64,000 nt of DNA from Verminephrobacter eiseniae EF01-2 (GCF_000015565.1 NC_008786.1:3348001-3412000), one strand, 5' to 3'. Shown: positions 32,874 to 41,883, counted from the stretch's first letter. The notes: generated by a model not told the origin, from the sequence alone. Made by a program: numbers and translations.

Positions 32874-33035
32874 TGTCGCGTCACGGATCATCTGTCGGTC
32901 TGCGCTGGCCATCGAAGCGCATCGCGGCGTTGCATCGCTTGCCAATACGCTCGGTATTGGCTGCGCGATGCGCCTTGCGCTGCGCTCCGATGGCTGCGCG
33001 CAGCCTACGACATCTGATCCGTGACGCGACACTAG
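32870..33035 (+). mobile_element. Hairpin repeat (MITE-like), copy B
   Basis: Full copy of about 166 bp, abutting copy A and using the CTAG at its end as target. The terminal arms read CTAGTGTCGCGTCACGGATC on the left and the exact complement on the right; the usual CCGATC is changed to CGGATC in both arms. The centre holds GCCAATACGCTCGGTATTGG, an 8-bp stem with a 5-base loop. No open frame of its own. Confidence 0.88.
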
Positions 33036-33127
33036 CCCTTGCGCGGACAAGGCCAAGCGCCGCCAGTGTGATTGCATCCGTGATTTCATCGCGCCTTCGG
33101 GTTGGTCGTCGGGAATGGGGCGCGGTC

Positions 33128-33361
33128 TCAGAGCAACTTGTGCTCGGCCAACTTCTTGCGCAAGGTGTTGCGGTTCAGACCAAGCCACTCGGCGGCGCGG
33201 GACTGGTTGTTTCCGGCCTCGGTCATCACCACCTCCAGCAGCGGTTTTTCGACCACGCGCACCAGCATCTGGTAGATGCCATCGGGCGTCGCGCCGCCCA
33301 GGTCGCGAAAGTAGCCCTGCAGGCTCTCGCGCACGCATTGTTCTATGTGTTTCTTGCTCAT
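33128..33361 (-). CDS. fis: Fis-family nucleoid DNA-binding protein
   Basis: A 77-residue Fis-type protein. In enterobacteria Fis bends DNA and activates stable-RNA promoters. The C-terminal helix-turn-helix is NNQSRAAEWLGLNRNTLRKK, followed by LAEHKLL, a standard end. The start ATG overlaps the dusB stop (ATGA), giving the classic dusB-fis operon. The N-terminal half (YFRDLGGATPDGIYQMLV) is the dimerisation helix region. The protein is shorter than the 98-residue E. coli form, as usual in betaproteobacteria. Confidence 0.95.
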   Translation of the reverse strand: MSKKHIEQCVRESLQGYFRDLGGATPDGIYQMLVRVVEKPLLEVVMTEAGNNQSRAAEWLGLNRNTLRKKLAEHKLL

Positions 33362-34404
33362 GCAGCCAAATCCTCGGGTTCTTCTCGTGCAGCGGCCATG
33401 GCGCTGGCAACTGGCAGCCGGTCCATCCGTTGCCCCAGGGCATCCAGATGGTCGGCCACCGCCTGCCACTGCGCGCCGCAGTCTTGCAGCGTGTTGATAT
33501 GCTGCCTGAACGCCTCGCCGCCGGGCAGCGCGCGCAGGTACCACGCAATATGCTTGCGCGCACTGCGCACCCCGATCGGCTCGCCGTACAGGCTGTAATG
33601 GTCTTGCAGGTGCGCCAGCAGCAGGCGCCGCAACTCGGCCACCAGCGGCGGGGCCAGGTGCTCGCCGGTGGCCAGAAAGTGGCCCACCTCGCGGAAGATC
33701 CAGGGTCGGCCTTGCGCCGCGCGGCCGATCATGATCGCGTCCGCGCCGGTCGCGGCCAGCACCGCGCGCGCTTTTTCCGGCGTGGTGATGTCGCCGTTGG
33801 CCACCACCGGCACACCCACCGCTGCCTTCACGGCCGCGATGGTCTCGTACTCCGCCTGGCCGCCGTAGCCCTGCTCGCGTGTGCGGCCATGCACCGTCAG
33901 CATTTGAATGCCCACCGACTCGAACTGCCGCGCCAGTTGCGGCGCATTTTTGTGCTGCTGGCACCAGCCGGTGCGCATCTTGAGCGTGACCGGCACCCGA
34001 TGGGGCGCACAGGCCGCCACCACCGCCCGGGCTATCGCGACGGCCAGCGCCTCGTCCTGCATCAGCGCCGAGCCGGCCCATTGCCGGCATACCTTCTTGG
34101 CCGGGCAGCCCATGTTGATGTCGATGATTTGCGCGCCACGCTCGATGTTGTAGAGCGCCGCCTCGGCCATCATCGCGGCATCGGTGCCGGCAATCTGCAC
34201 CGCAATCGGCCCCGGCTCCCCGTCATGGTTGGCGCGGCGCGAGGTCTTCAGGCTGGACCACAAATCCTTGCGCGCCGTGATCATCTCGCTGACCGCATAC
34301 CCCGCCCCCAGCGCCTTGCACAGTTGGCGAAACGGACGGTCGGTCACGCCCGCCATCGGGGCAACGAACAACCGGTTCGGCAAAGGAATGGAGCCAATCT
34401 GCAT
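33358..34404 (-). CDS. dusB: tRNA-dihydrouridine synthase DusB
   Basis: FMN enzyme that reduces a uridine in the tRNA D-loop, using NADPH. It has 348 residues. The active-site block INMGCPAKKVCRQWAGSALM near residue 95 carries the catalytic Cys position, the N-terminus IPLPNRLFVAPMAGVTDRPF is diagnostic, and the flavin-phosphate motif GADAIMIGRAAQGRPWIFRE lies near residue 225. It is coupled to fis through an ATGA overlap. No defect is visible. Confidence 0.96.
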   Translation of the reverse strand: MQIGSIPLPNRLFVAPMAGVTDRPFRQLCKALGAGYAVSEMITARKDLWSSLKTSRRANHDGEPGPIAVQIAGTDAAMMAEAALYNIERGAQIIDINMGCPAKKVCRQWAGSALMQDEALAVAIARAVVAACAPHRVPVTLKMRTGWCQQHKNAPQLARQFESVGIQMLTVHGRTREQGYGGQAEYETIAAVKAAVGVPVVANGDITTPEKARAVLAATGADAIMIGRAAQGRPWIFREVGHFLATGEHLAPPLVAELRRLLLAHLQDHYSLYGEPIGVRSARKHIAWYLRALPGGEAFRQHINTLQDCGAQWQAVADHLDALGQRMDRLPVASAMAAAREEPEDLAA

Positions 34405-34673
34405 GAAGAGGCAAGCGCAAGCAGGGGAAGGGTGGTCGCAAAATTGTACCGACCCGGGATTTCAGCAAGCGCCGAGTTTCGCAGACCCTCGACGATCTGC
34501 ACAGCGCCCGCCCATGGGGGCCGCCTGCGGCAGGCGCGCAGGCCCTGGCGCGCGGCCGGATCGCGCCATCGATCGCCGGCACCGGGGGCCGCGCCGGTGC
34601 CGGTACGCCGGTCAGCGCACCGGCGCGGCGGCGCGGCGGCGCTGGTTGGGCTCGGCATATCCGCAGATCGGAA

Positions 34674-35249
34674 TCAGCGCACCGGCGCTGGTGCGCCGGT
34701 CCGGTAGGCAAAATGCCACCAGGCATCGGGCAGGTTGTCGAACTGGTGGCGGGCCATCAGCGCGCGCAGCCATTGGCGGTTGTACTGCACATCGGGCGAG
34801 AAACCGCCGGCCGTCACAGCGGCCCCGGGCGACGCCACCCCGCAGGGCGTGCCCATGTCCACCGCCTGGCCATCGGCCAGCGGCCCGCGCAGCACCGCAC
34901 GGGCCTGGATGCCATCGAGCACCCGCAGTTGCACCACCGAACTGCCGTCCCCCCCGTTTCCCCTGTCCCCCCCGCTCCCCCCGTTCCCCTCTTGGCAGCG
35001 GACTTGCAGCGCCAGGCCCCGGGCCTGCAGTTCCAGCGCAACGCCTTGCAGCGCAGCGCGCGCAGCCGGGGTTTGCCAGCACCCGGCAAGGCCCGGTGCT
35101 GGCTCCGTGGACACCGGCCGGCCCGGCCCTGGGGGTGGGAGCGCCGTCTGCGGCGGGCTGTGGCCACAGGCGGCCAGCAGCGCTGCCAGCGCCAGCGACA
35201 AGTACCGGATGGGCCTGGGCGTGGCATGCAATGGATGGGTGACGGGCAT
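34674..35249 (-). CDS. VanX-like D-Ala-D-Ala dipeptidase lipoprotein, probably inactive
   Basis: A 191-residue predicted lipoprotein: the signal sequence ends LAALLAACG, a lipobox with Cys near residue 29. The C-terminal third resembles VanX-type peptidases (AVDMGT, NRQWLRALMARHQFDNLP, WWHF). Two catalytic features are missing. The Glu before WWH is Ala (DAWWHF), and the SxHxxGxAxD zinc block appears replaced by a Gly/Asn/Asp-rich stretch (EGNGGSGGDRGNGGDG) coded by C7, C4, C7 and C6 tracts at 34949-34982. I start at ATG 35249; the frame opens further but without sense. It may be a decayed peptidase or a non-enzymatic lipoprotein. Confidence 0.65.
   Translation of the reverse strand: MPVTHPLHATPRPIRYLSLALAALLAACGHSPPQTALPPPGPGRPVSTEPAPGLAGCWQTPAARAALQGVALELQARGLALQVRCQEGNGGSGGDRGNGGDGSSVVQLRVLDGIQARAVLRGPLADGQAVDMGTPCGVASPGAAVTAGGFSPDVQYNRQWLRALMARHQFDNLPDAWWHFAYRTGAPAPVR
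34949..34989. repeat. Run of poly-C tracts (C7, C4, C7, C6, C4)
   Basis: Five C tracts broken by G or T triplets sit inside the VanX-like gene (G tracts on its coding strand). They encode the Gly/Asn/Asp-rich insert at the place where the zinc-binding motif of the family would be. Tracts like these are prone to slippage. Confidence 0.85.
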
Positions 35250-35376
35250 CGGAGTCCTCGGGTATCGATGCCAGGCAGTGGCACCGGGGATGGCAGCACA
35301 AGATACCGCTGCCTGGGCAGCAGACCATGGGCAAAGGGCGCAGACCCGTGTAGGAGCGCCCCTACACTCCTGACCC

Positions 35377-35922
35377 ATGGAAATCTGGATACCTCAATTG
35401 TTGCAATGGCTGGCCCTGCCGCAGTTCGGTTTGAGCACGGTGTTTGTCGTGTCGGTCATCTCGGCCACCTTGCTGCCGCTGGGCTCGGAGTTCGCGGTCT
35501 TTGGCCTCATCAAGCTCAACCCCGCGCTGTTTTGGCCGACCATCCTGGTCGCCACTGCGGGCAACACGCTGGGCGGCGCGTTGAATTGGTGGCTTGGCCT
35601 GGGTGCGCACATGGTCGTGGACAAGGTCCGTGGCGCCACCGAACTGCGGGCCTTGAACTGGCTCAAGCGCTTTGGCGCGCCGGCCTGCCTGCTGAGTTGG
35701 CTGCCCGTGGTGGGCGATCCGTTGTGCGCTGTGGCCGGCTGGCTGAAGCTGCCGTTTTGGCCCTGCCTGGCCTACATGGCCGTGGGCAAGTTCCTGCGCT
35801 ACTGGGTGATGACCAGCGCGCTGCTGTACTTCACGCCGGAGCATCTGCTGGTCGGCAGCGCCGATTCCGGCCGGATGTGGGACGGCTGCATCCGTCTGGC
35901 CCAGGTCTTCGGTGGCGGCTGA
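35377..35922 (+). CDS. YqaA-family (DedA/SNARE-associated type) inner-membrane protein
   Basis: A 181-residue membrane protein with about four hydrophobic helices. The blocks LPLGSEFAVFGLI and ATAGNTLGGALNWWLG near residues 33 and 64, and FGAPACLLSWLPVVGDPLCA near 97, match the YqaA/DedA-like family, whose members are linked to lipid transport and membrane homeostasis. It diverges from the VanX-like lipoprotein gene. No exact function can be given. Confidence 0.85.
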   Translation: MEIWIPQLLQWLALPQFGLSTVFVVSVISATLLPLGSEFAVFGLIKLNPALFWPTILVATAGNTLGGALNWWLGLGAHMVVDKVRGATELRALNWLKRFGAPACLLSWLPVVGDPLCAVAGWLKLPFWPCLAYMAVGKFLRYWVMTSALLYFTPEHLLVGSADSGRMWDGCIRLAQVFGGG

Positions 35923-36193
35923 ACGAAGTTCTGCTGCCCGGCCAGGCCGGTCGGCGGCTGGCTCGTGCAGCAGATCCCGCCGGCCTGAATGCCTGCAATG
36001 TGGTTCAAAGCCGCTGCGGCAACCTGGGCACCCGTGGTATCGGTTCCGGTCACAGGGACGGTCAAGCCCGGGCTTGCGGCTGTGATGGTCCGCCCGAGGC
36101 CGCCTGTAGTTCCGTGAGCGTGTAGCGCGGTCGTGGGCCGGGATCGATCGCCAGGCGTCTGGAAGCTGCACTTCTTCGCCCCTGCACCAGCGC

Positions 36194-37243
36194 TCAGGCA
36201 CGGGCGATCAACCAATCGAATTCACGTCCGTGTGCGCCGACCTGGCTGCTCATGTGCAGCGCAAGCCGGTGGTTGTGCGCATCCAGCGCGCCTTCCAGCA
36301 AACCGTTCCAGGCCTGCGCCACGCAGGGATGGGCATCGGCCACCCCATCCATCAGGCGCCAGCCGCGTTGCGTCACGCGCACGCCTTCGGCCGTCTGACC
36401 GACTTCGCATGAATCCCCCTGCGCATGGGCCAGGGCCGCGATGAATTGGCCGAATGCCAGCGCCGAAGGCTGCGCCGGCACGCTCAGCGCGCGCGCCGTC
36501 TGGTGGTAGAACTGCATGCCTATCATCTTTGCGGTGAGCCGCAGCAGGCTGGTGGCCTCGTGCGGCCCCCACAGGTTCACCGCCACTGCCAGCGTGCTGC
36601 GCATGTACTCCATGGCGTAGTTGCGACTGGCCTTGGCCAGGCGCGTTGCCGGCCAGGCCAGCGTGGGCAGCGTGGGCGCCGCCGCGCCAACGAAATCGGG
36701 CGCGTCTTCGTTGCGCGCAAAGCGCAGCCGTTCATGCGGCTGCAACTCACGCTCGTATTCGTAGTAATAGCCTTCCAGGCCCGACTGGCCATCGACGGCC
36801 TGCTTGGTGCACACGAATCCCAGGCGCAGGTTGTTCAGCGACACACCGTTGTGCGCGTGCCAGCCGGCCAGCATGGCGCGCGAGACTTCCGACGGGATCG
36901 CGCACAAGGCCGTGCCGGACCAGAGCCAGCGCGGCGCGCAGTAGCGTATCCAGGCCTTGCGCTCGGACTCGTACATGTATTGCACCGCCACGCCGCCGAT
37001 ATGGTTGGACAGGTAGTGGTACTGCGCCGCCGCGACGGCAGGCGGCAGGTGCGCGATGCCCAGTTTGTGCAGCCCGGGCAGGAAGCGCTCATTGCGTTGC
37101 CGGCAAAAGACCTCGTAGACCAGTTCGGCGGCACGCGGCGTGCCGCAGCGCGTCACCGTGGACAGGACCGTGCCGGTGAAATATGCGTGGTACCACTCGG
37201 CGACGGCGCGCCAGGCGTGTTCCCCGGATGGCTTGTCATTCAT
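36194..37243 (-). CDS. Uncharacterised 349-residue protein
   Basis: I do not recognise this protein. It has no signal peptide and no clear membrane helix, and looks soluble and helical, rich in Trp, Tyr, His and Ala (e.g. AEWYHAYFTGTVLSTVTRCG, VAVQYMYESERKAWIRYCAP). The C-terminal part (QTAEGVRVTQRGWRLMDGVA) is arranged like a small ligand- or metal-binding domain with Cys and His residues, but no known motif is secure. The codon usage and uninterrupted length support a real gene. It lies 197 bases after the mgsC-like gene on the same strand and may belong to that cluster. The start is ATG 37243; its ribosome site is weak. Confidence 0.75.
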   Translation of the reverse strand: MNDKPSGEHAWRAVAEWYHAYFTGTVLSTVTRCGTPRAAELVYEVFCRQRNERFLPGLHKLGIAHLPPAVAAAQYHYLSNHIGGVAVQYMYESERKAWIRYCAPRWLWSGTALCAIPSEVSRAMLAGWHAHNGVSLNNLRLGFVCTKQAVDGQSGLEGYYYEYERELQPHERLRFARNEDAPDFVGAAAPTLPTLAWPATRLAKASRNYAMEYMRSTLAVAVNLWGPHEATSLLRLTAKMIGMQFYHQTARALSVPAQPSALAFGQFIAALAHAQGDSCEVGQTAEGVRVTQRGWRLMDGVADAHPCVAQAWNGLLEGALDAHNHRLALHMSSQVGAHGREFDWLIARA

Positions 37244-37440
37244 CGCGACAGACTTTTTTCATCGTGGCCTCGGGCTGACCCGCTGTCTGACCTGCTGTCC
37301 ACCGGACCATGGGTCGTCGATCGGGCGAGCTTGCTGCGCAGGACGCCATACGGCGCTGCGCCGGACGGCCACCCAGGCCGACGGCAGATTCCCGTCGGGA
37401 TCGTTCGGCCGGTTTCATCGCGCAGGCGCTTGCGGGGGGC

Positions 37441-38787
37441 TCACTTGCCCGGATACCACGCCGTGCCGGCCAGCGGGATTTGGGTCATCGCAGCCGCTTC
37501 CAGCGTCAGCGCGGCCAGGTCTTCCGGCTCCAGGTGGTGCAGGTGCGACTTGCCGCAGGCGCGGGCGATGATTTGCGCTTCCATGGTCAGCACCGCCAGG
37601 TAGTTGGCCAGACGGCGGCCGGCCAGCACGGGGTCCAGGCGCGCGGCCAGGGCCGGGTCCTGGGTGGTGATGCCGGCCGGGTCCTTGCCCTCATGCCAGT
37701 CGTCGTAGGCGCCGGCGGTGCTGCCGAGTTGGCGGTATTCCTCCTCGTAGCGCGGGTCGTTGTCGCCGAGCGCCACCAATGCGGCGGTGCCGATGGCCAC
37801 TGCATCGGCGCCCAGGGCCAGCGCCTTGGCGACATCGGCACCATTGCGGATGCCCCCGGAGACGATGAGCTGGACTTTGCGGTGCATCCCCAAGTCCTGC
37901 AAGGCTTGCACGGCGGGCCGAATGGCGGCCAGGATGGGGATGCCCACATGTTCGATGAAGACTTCCTGGGTCGCGGCGGTGCCGCCTTGCATGCCGTCGA
38001 GCACCACCACATCGGCGCCGGCCTTGACCGCCAGCGCCACATCGTAGTAGGGGCGGGTGGCGCCCAGTTTGACGTAGATGGGCTTTTCCCAGTCGGTGAT
38101 CTCGCGCAGTTCGTGAATCTTGATCTCCAGGTCATCGGGGCCGGTCCAGTCCGGGTGGCGGCAGGCCGAGCGCTGGTCTATCCCCTCGGGCAGGCAGCGC
38201 ATCCGGGCCACGCGGGGGCTGATCTTCTGGCCCAGCAACATGCCGCCGCCGCCGGGCTTGGCGCCCTGGCCGACCACGATCTCGATGGCGTCGGCCTGGC
38301 GCAGATGGTCCGGGTTCATCCCGTACCGCGAGGGCAGGTACTGATAGACCAGGGTTTTGGACTGGCCACGCTCCTCGGGCGTCATGCCGCCGTCGCCCGT
38401 GGTGGTGCTGGTGCCGGCAATGCTGGCGCCACGGCCCAAGGCTTCCTTGGCGTTGGCCGAGAGCGCGCCAAAGCTCATGCCGGCGATGGTCACCGGGATC
38501 TGCAGATGCAATGGCTTGCGGGCAAAGCGCGCGCCCAGCAGCACATCGGTCGCGCATTTTTCCCGATACCCTTCGAGCGGGTAGCGGCTGATCGAAGCGC
38601 CGAGAAACAGCAGGTCGTCGAAGTGGGGCAGCCGGCGCTTGGTGCCAGCGCCGCGGATGTCGTAGATGCCGGTCGCCGCCGCGCGGCGGATTTCGGCCAG
38701 CGCCGCCGGGTCGAAGTTGGCTGAGAACCTGGGTGGGGTGCGCGCCGTGCTGTCGGGACTGGGTTGTGTGGCGGCAGTCATGCTCAA
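37441..38787 (-). CDS. mgsC: Glutamate-synthase-like FMN protein (MgsC/GlxD type)
   Basis: A 448-residue free-standing version of the FMN/[Fe-S] synthase domain of GltB. The core blocks IAGMSFGALSANAKEALGRG, GQGAKPGGGGMLLGQKISP and VVVLDGMQGGTAATQEVF are those of GltB domain 2, with the flavin phosphate site SGGIRNGADVAKALALGADA. In N-methylglutamate synthase this is subunit C, which joins methylamine-derived or ammonia nitrogen to 2-oxoglutarate. Its ATG overlaps the mgsB-like stop (ATGA). The other subunits lie upstream in order, so a heterotrimer is expected. Glx-type proteins of unknown role have the same make-up, so the reaction is inferred. Confidence 0.85.
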   Translation of the reverse strand: MSMTAATQPSPDSTARTPPRFSANFDPAALAEIRRAAATGIYDIRGAGTKRRLPHFDDLLFLGASISRYPLEGYREKCATDVLLGARFARKPLHLQIPVTIAGMSFGALSANAKEALGRGASIAGTSTTTGDGGMTPEERGQSKTLVYQYLPSRYGMNPDHLRQADAIEIVVGQGAKPGGGGMLLGQKISPRVARMRCLPEGIDQRSACRHPDWTGPDDLEIKIHELREITDWEKPIYVKLGATRPYYDVALAVKAGADVVVLDGMQGGTAATQEVFIEHVGIPILAAIRPAVQALQDLGMHRKVQLIVSGGIRNGADVAKALALGADAVAIGTAALVALGDNDPRYEEEYRQLGSTAGAYDDWHEGKDPAGITTQDPALAARLDPVLAGRRLANYLAVLTMEAQIIARACGKSHLHHLEPEDLAALTLEAAAMTQIPLAGTAWYPGK

Positions 38788-39470
38788 TATGCTCCTGCAT
38801 TGTCGACATGGAAGTTGTAGAGCCTGCGGGCCGAGCCGTAGAGCTTGAACGACGCCGGATCGACCCCGGCGTGGCCGGCCTGGTGCAGCAGACCGGCCAG
38901 GATCTGGCGCTCGCTGGCGCCGATGGGCTTTTCCTCGCAGTCGGCGCCCAGGCTCTTGACCGTGCCGCGCACGAAGATGCGGGCCTCATACAGCGAGTCC
39001 CCGAGCGCCTGGCCGGCGTCGCCCAGAACCACCAGATTGCCGGCCTGTGCCATGAAGGCCGAGAAACTGCCGACCGAACCGCCGACGACGACATCGGCGC
39101 CCTTGAGCGAGATGGCGCAGCGCAGTCCGGCGTCCCCGTCGATCACCAGCAGCCCGCCTTGCGCCGTGGCGCCTGCGGCATTGGAGGCGAAGCCCTTGAC
39201 GTGGACCTTGCCGCTCATCATGTTCTCGGCCACGCCGGTGCCGGCACTGCCGGTAATGCACACGCTGGCCAACTGGTTCATGCCGGCAGCGTAGTAGCCG
39301 GCATGGCCGGCGATCGTGACCTCGACCGGGGCGTCGATGCCTGCCGCGATGGCATGGGCGCCATCGGGGTTCACGATCAGCACCCGCAATCCGGCCCGGG
39401 CCTGCTGGTGCAGGTACTGGTTGACCGTGCGCAGCGGCGTCGTGGCCAGATCGAATGTCAGGCTTTCCAT
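38784..39470 (-). CDS. mgsB: Glutamate-synthase-like beta-helix protein (MgsB/GlxC type)
   Basis: A 228-residue protein equal to the C-terminal GXGXG beta-helix domain of GltB. Repeats of the Gly-rich ladder are visible (VTIAGHAGYYAAGMNQLASV, ITGSAGTGVAENMMSG, VVVGGSVGSFSAFMAQAG). It is likely the structural subunit of the MgsABC complex. The start overlaps the mgsA-like gene by 13 bases and the stop overlaps the mgsC-like gene by four, so the three are translated together. Confidence 0.85.
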   Translation of the reverse strand: MESLTFDLATTPLRTVNQYLHQQARAGLRVLIVNPDGAHAIAAGIDAPVEVTIAGHAGYYAAGMNQLASVCITGSAGTGVAENMMSGKVHVKGFASNAAGATAQGGLLVIDGDAGLRCAISLKGADVVVGGSVGSFSAFMAQAGNLVVLGDAGQALGDSLYEARIFVRGTVKSLGADCEEKPIGASERQILAGLLHQAGHAGVDPASFKLYGSARRLYNFHVDNAGAY

Positions 39471-40366
39471 ACGTACATTTCCTCCGGCGCAGGTTCAAAG
39501 ACATGGGCTTGGCCGATCCCGGGCAGGTGCGCCAGCGAACGGAACTCCGAGGCGATGGCAACGTAGTCATCGGTCTCGGCCACCACCGCCGGCTTGCAGG
39601 CGAACGGGTCGCGGATCAGCGCCAGTTCGGTGGGGGTGCCCATCAAAAAGGTGTAGAAGCCGTCGAGCACCGCCAAGCCTTTGCGCAGCGCGTCCTCGAG
39701 CGTGTCGCCCTCGCGCAGGCGCCATTGCAGGAATCGCGTGGCGGCCTCGGTGTCGTTGTCGGTATCGAAGGCAATGCCATGGGGCGCCAACATGCGGCGA
39801 ATGCCGTTCGGGTTGGACAAGGAGCCGTTGTGCACCAGGCAAAAGTCCTCCCCGGCGGTAAACGGGTGGGCACGGTCGGGCGTGACGGCCGACTCGGTGG
39901 CCATGCGGGTGTGGCCCACCAGGTGGCTGCCCTTGAAGTGGGCAAATCCGTAGCGGCTGGCGACCTGCGCCGGGGTGCCGATGTCCTTGTACACATCGAT
40001 GCTCTTGCCAACGCAAAACAGCTTGAGCAGCGGCTGGTAGCCCTTGATCCAGTTCCCGATGATTTCGGGGTCGGCCTCGAAGGCCACGCTGGCGTGCCGA
40101 CCCTGGCCGGTGGCGCTGGCCGAGGCGGCGCGATCATGGTTCAGGGCATCCACCAGCGCCTGCCAGTCATAGTGCTCGCCGCCGTCGATGTCGCCGGCAA
40201 AGACGCTGATCTTCTTGCGCGCGCCGGCCAGCGGCGGCGTGAAGACCGCCAGTCCGGCCGAGTCCGGGCCGCGTTCCGTCATCCCGATCATCATCGGGAC
40301 CATGAGTTGGCCGAGCTGCTCGCGCAGTGCCGGGGTTTTGACGAGAAGTCCTACGATTCCGCACAT
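39458..40366 (-). CDS. mgsA: Class II glutamine amidotransferase (MgsA/GlxB type)
   Basis: A 302-residue Ntn-type amidotransferase domain that releases ammonia from glutamine, or methylamine from gamma-glutamylmethylamide in N-methylglutamate synthase. I start at ATG 40366 because the mature N-terminus must expose the nucleophile Cys2 (MCGIVGLL). GPDSAGLAVF, VGHTRMATES, HNGSLSNPNG and DTEAATRFL are the expected substrate and oxyanion motifs. It lies 14 bases after the glutamine-synthetase-like gene and overlaps the next gene. Confidence 0.87.
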   Translation of the reverse strand: MCGIVGLLVKTPALREQLGQLMVPMMIGMTERGPDSAGLAVFTPPLAGARKKISVFAGDIDGGEHYDWQALVDALNHDRAASASATGQGRHASVAFEADPEIIGNWIKGYQPLLKLFCVGKSIDVYKDIGTPAQVASRYGFAHFKGSHLVGHTRMATESAVTPDRAHPFTAGEDFCLVHNGSLSNPNGIRRMLAPHGIAFDTDNDTEAATRFLQWRLREGDTLEDALRKGLAVLDGFYTFLMGTPTELALIRDPFACKPAVVAETDDYVAIASEFRSLAHLPGIGQAHVFEPAPEEMYVWKA

Positions 40367-40380
40367 GGCAGGTTTTTCCT

Positions 40381-41772
40381 TCAGAAGAATTCGAGGTATT
40401 GCCTGATCTCCCACTCGGAGACATGGCGCTGGTACTCCAGCCATTCCATGCGTTTGAGTTTCAGGAACTCATGGACCACCGGCCCGAGTGCGTCACAGAC
40501 CACGCGGTCCGCCTGCAAGCAGTCCAGGGCCGCGCCCAGGTTCTGCGGCAGCAGGCCGATGCCGGCCTGCGCGCGTTCGGCCTCGCTCCAGTCGTACAGG
40601 TTGGTGTCGTGCGGCGCGCCCGGGTCGAGTTGGCGCCCGATGCCGTCGAGCCCGGCGGCGATGACGGCGGCGGTGGCCAGGTAGGGGTTGGCCGCGCCGT
40701 CGGGCAGGCGCAGTTCCAGCCGGCCCTTGGGGATGCGCACCATGCACGAGCGGTTGTTGTCGCCGTAGCTGATATAGGCCGGCGCCCAGGTGGCCCCGGT
40801 CAGCGATCGGCCGACCACCAGCCGCTTGTAAGAGTTCACCGTCGGCGCGCACAGTGCGGTCAAAGCCGGCGCATGGGCCAGCAATCCGCCCAGAAACCGA
40901 TACGCCAACGGCGACAGATTCAGGCCACGCGCATCGTTCTCGTCCTCAAACAAATTGCGCTGGCCGTCGCCGAGCGACAAATGCATGTGCATGCCATTGC
41001 CCGGCCGATTGGCAAAGGGCTTGGGCATGAAGGAGCAGATGTAGCCGAATTCGTTGGCGATCTCCGAGGCCGCCATCTTGAAGAACACGAAATGGTCGGC
41101 CGAGGTCAGACAGTCGGCATAGGTGAAGTTCACCTCGAACTGGCCGTTGGCGTCTTCATGATCGATTTGGTAGACATCGATGCCCGTCGCCCGCAGCGCG
41201 TTCGACAGCCGCTCCAGAAAAGCACGGGTGCGCGACAAACCCTTGTAGTCATAACAGGGCTTGGCCAGGTTGTCGCTGCAATCCGCAGGCCCGAGCACGC
41301 CATGCGCGTCGCGCCGCAGCAGCGAAAACTCGGGCTCCAGACCGGAGAACAAGGTGTAGCCATGCTCGGCGAGCCGGGCGATTTGCTTTTTCAGCGTCAC
41401 GCGGCTGTCGTACTCCCAGGGCCGGCCCGCGACATGCCCATCGCAGACCAGCCGCGCCAGCCCCGGCTGCCAGGGGAGCAGCGACAACGTGGCCAAGTCG
41501 CCGACGGCCATGAAGTCCGGGCCATGCGGTTCGATGCCGACCCCTCCTATCGCGAAGCCGGCAAAGCCCGCGCCGACACCGAGCACCGTGGGCAGGTGCG
41601 ACACCGGCACCGACTTGGCTTTGGCCACGCCGTGGATATCGACGAACTGGGCGAGCACGTAGCCCACGCCTTGCGCGCGCAAATACTGCTGCGCCGGCCC
41701 GACCGTTTCAAAGCGCGGCGGCAAGACCAGCTCACCGGGCGCTTGGCATTGTGCAGTGGCATCGGATTTCAC
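40381..41772 (-). CDS. glnT: Glutamine-synthetase-like ligase (GlnT / gamma-glutamylmethylamide synthetase type)
   Basis: A 463-residue ligase of the GS superfamily, which forms glutamine or, in methylamine users, gamma-glutamylmethylamide from glutamate, amine and ATP. ATP/metal motifs are present: [35 protein letters not shown] and [10 protein letters not shown], and [21 protein letters not shown] start at GTG 41772 (VKSDATAQ) because AGGAG lies nine bases before it; a TTG ten codons upstream is less likely. It leads a minus-strand operon with mgsA-, mgsB- and mgsC-like genes, which favours the GmaS-type role, but GlnT from glx loci is a fair alternative. Confidence 0.85.
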   Translation of the reverse strand: MKSDATAQCQAPGELVLPPRFETVGPAQQYLRAQGVGYVLAQFVDIHGVAKAKSVPVSHLPTVLGVGAGFAGFAIGGVGIEPHGPDFMAVGDLATLSLLPWQPGLARLVCDGHVAGRPWEYDSRVTLKKQIARLAEHGYTLFSGLEPEFSLLRRDAHGVLGPADCSDNLAKPCYDYKGLSRTRAFLERLSNALRATGIDVYQIDHEDANGQFEVNFTYADCLTSADHFVFFKMAASEIANEFGYICSFMPKPFANRPGNGMHMHLSLGDGQRNLFEDENDARGLNLSPLAYRFLGGLLAHAPALTALCAPTVNSYKRLVVGRSLTGATWAPAYISYGDNNRSCMVRIPKGRLELRLPDGAANPYLATAAVIAAGLDGIGRQLDPGAPHDTNLYDWSEAERAQAGIGLLPQNLGAALDCLQADRVVCDALGPVVHEFLKLKRMEWLEYQRHVSEWEIRQYLEFF

Positions 41773-41872
41773 GGGACGAGACTCCTGCTGGGTGGGCCGC
41801 AAGGCCCGGATTCGATGCTGTCAAACCCGGCGCCCTGGCTGCATGGGATGCACATGGCCCCTATGGTACACA

Positions 41873-41883
41873 TGAATGATTCA
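41873..41883. promoter_or_regulatory. Candidate operator in the glnT/regulator divergent gap
   Basis: TGAATGATTCA is an 11-base palindrome (5-base arms, centre G) in the AT-rich centre of the 160-bp gap between glnT and the XRE-cupin regulator. Its place suits a binding site for that regulator acting on both genes. No clear sigma-70 pair could be assigned, so this is a weak call. Confidence 0.3.

Noticed and set aside
32710..33035. CRISPR-like array from two adjacent repeats
   Set aside because: Units are about 165 bp, palindromic along their full length, have no unique spacers and there are no cas genes.
35923..36193. Minus-strand frame with a phage-tail-like stretch (SPGLTVPVTGTDTTGAQVAA)
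   Set aside because: It overlaps the end of the YqaA-like gene antisense, is short and has no further phage context. Probably chance.
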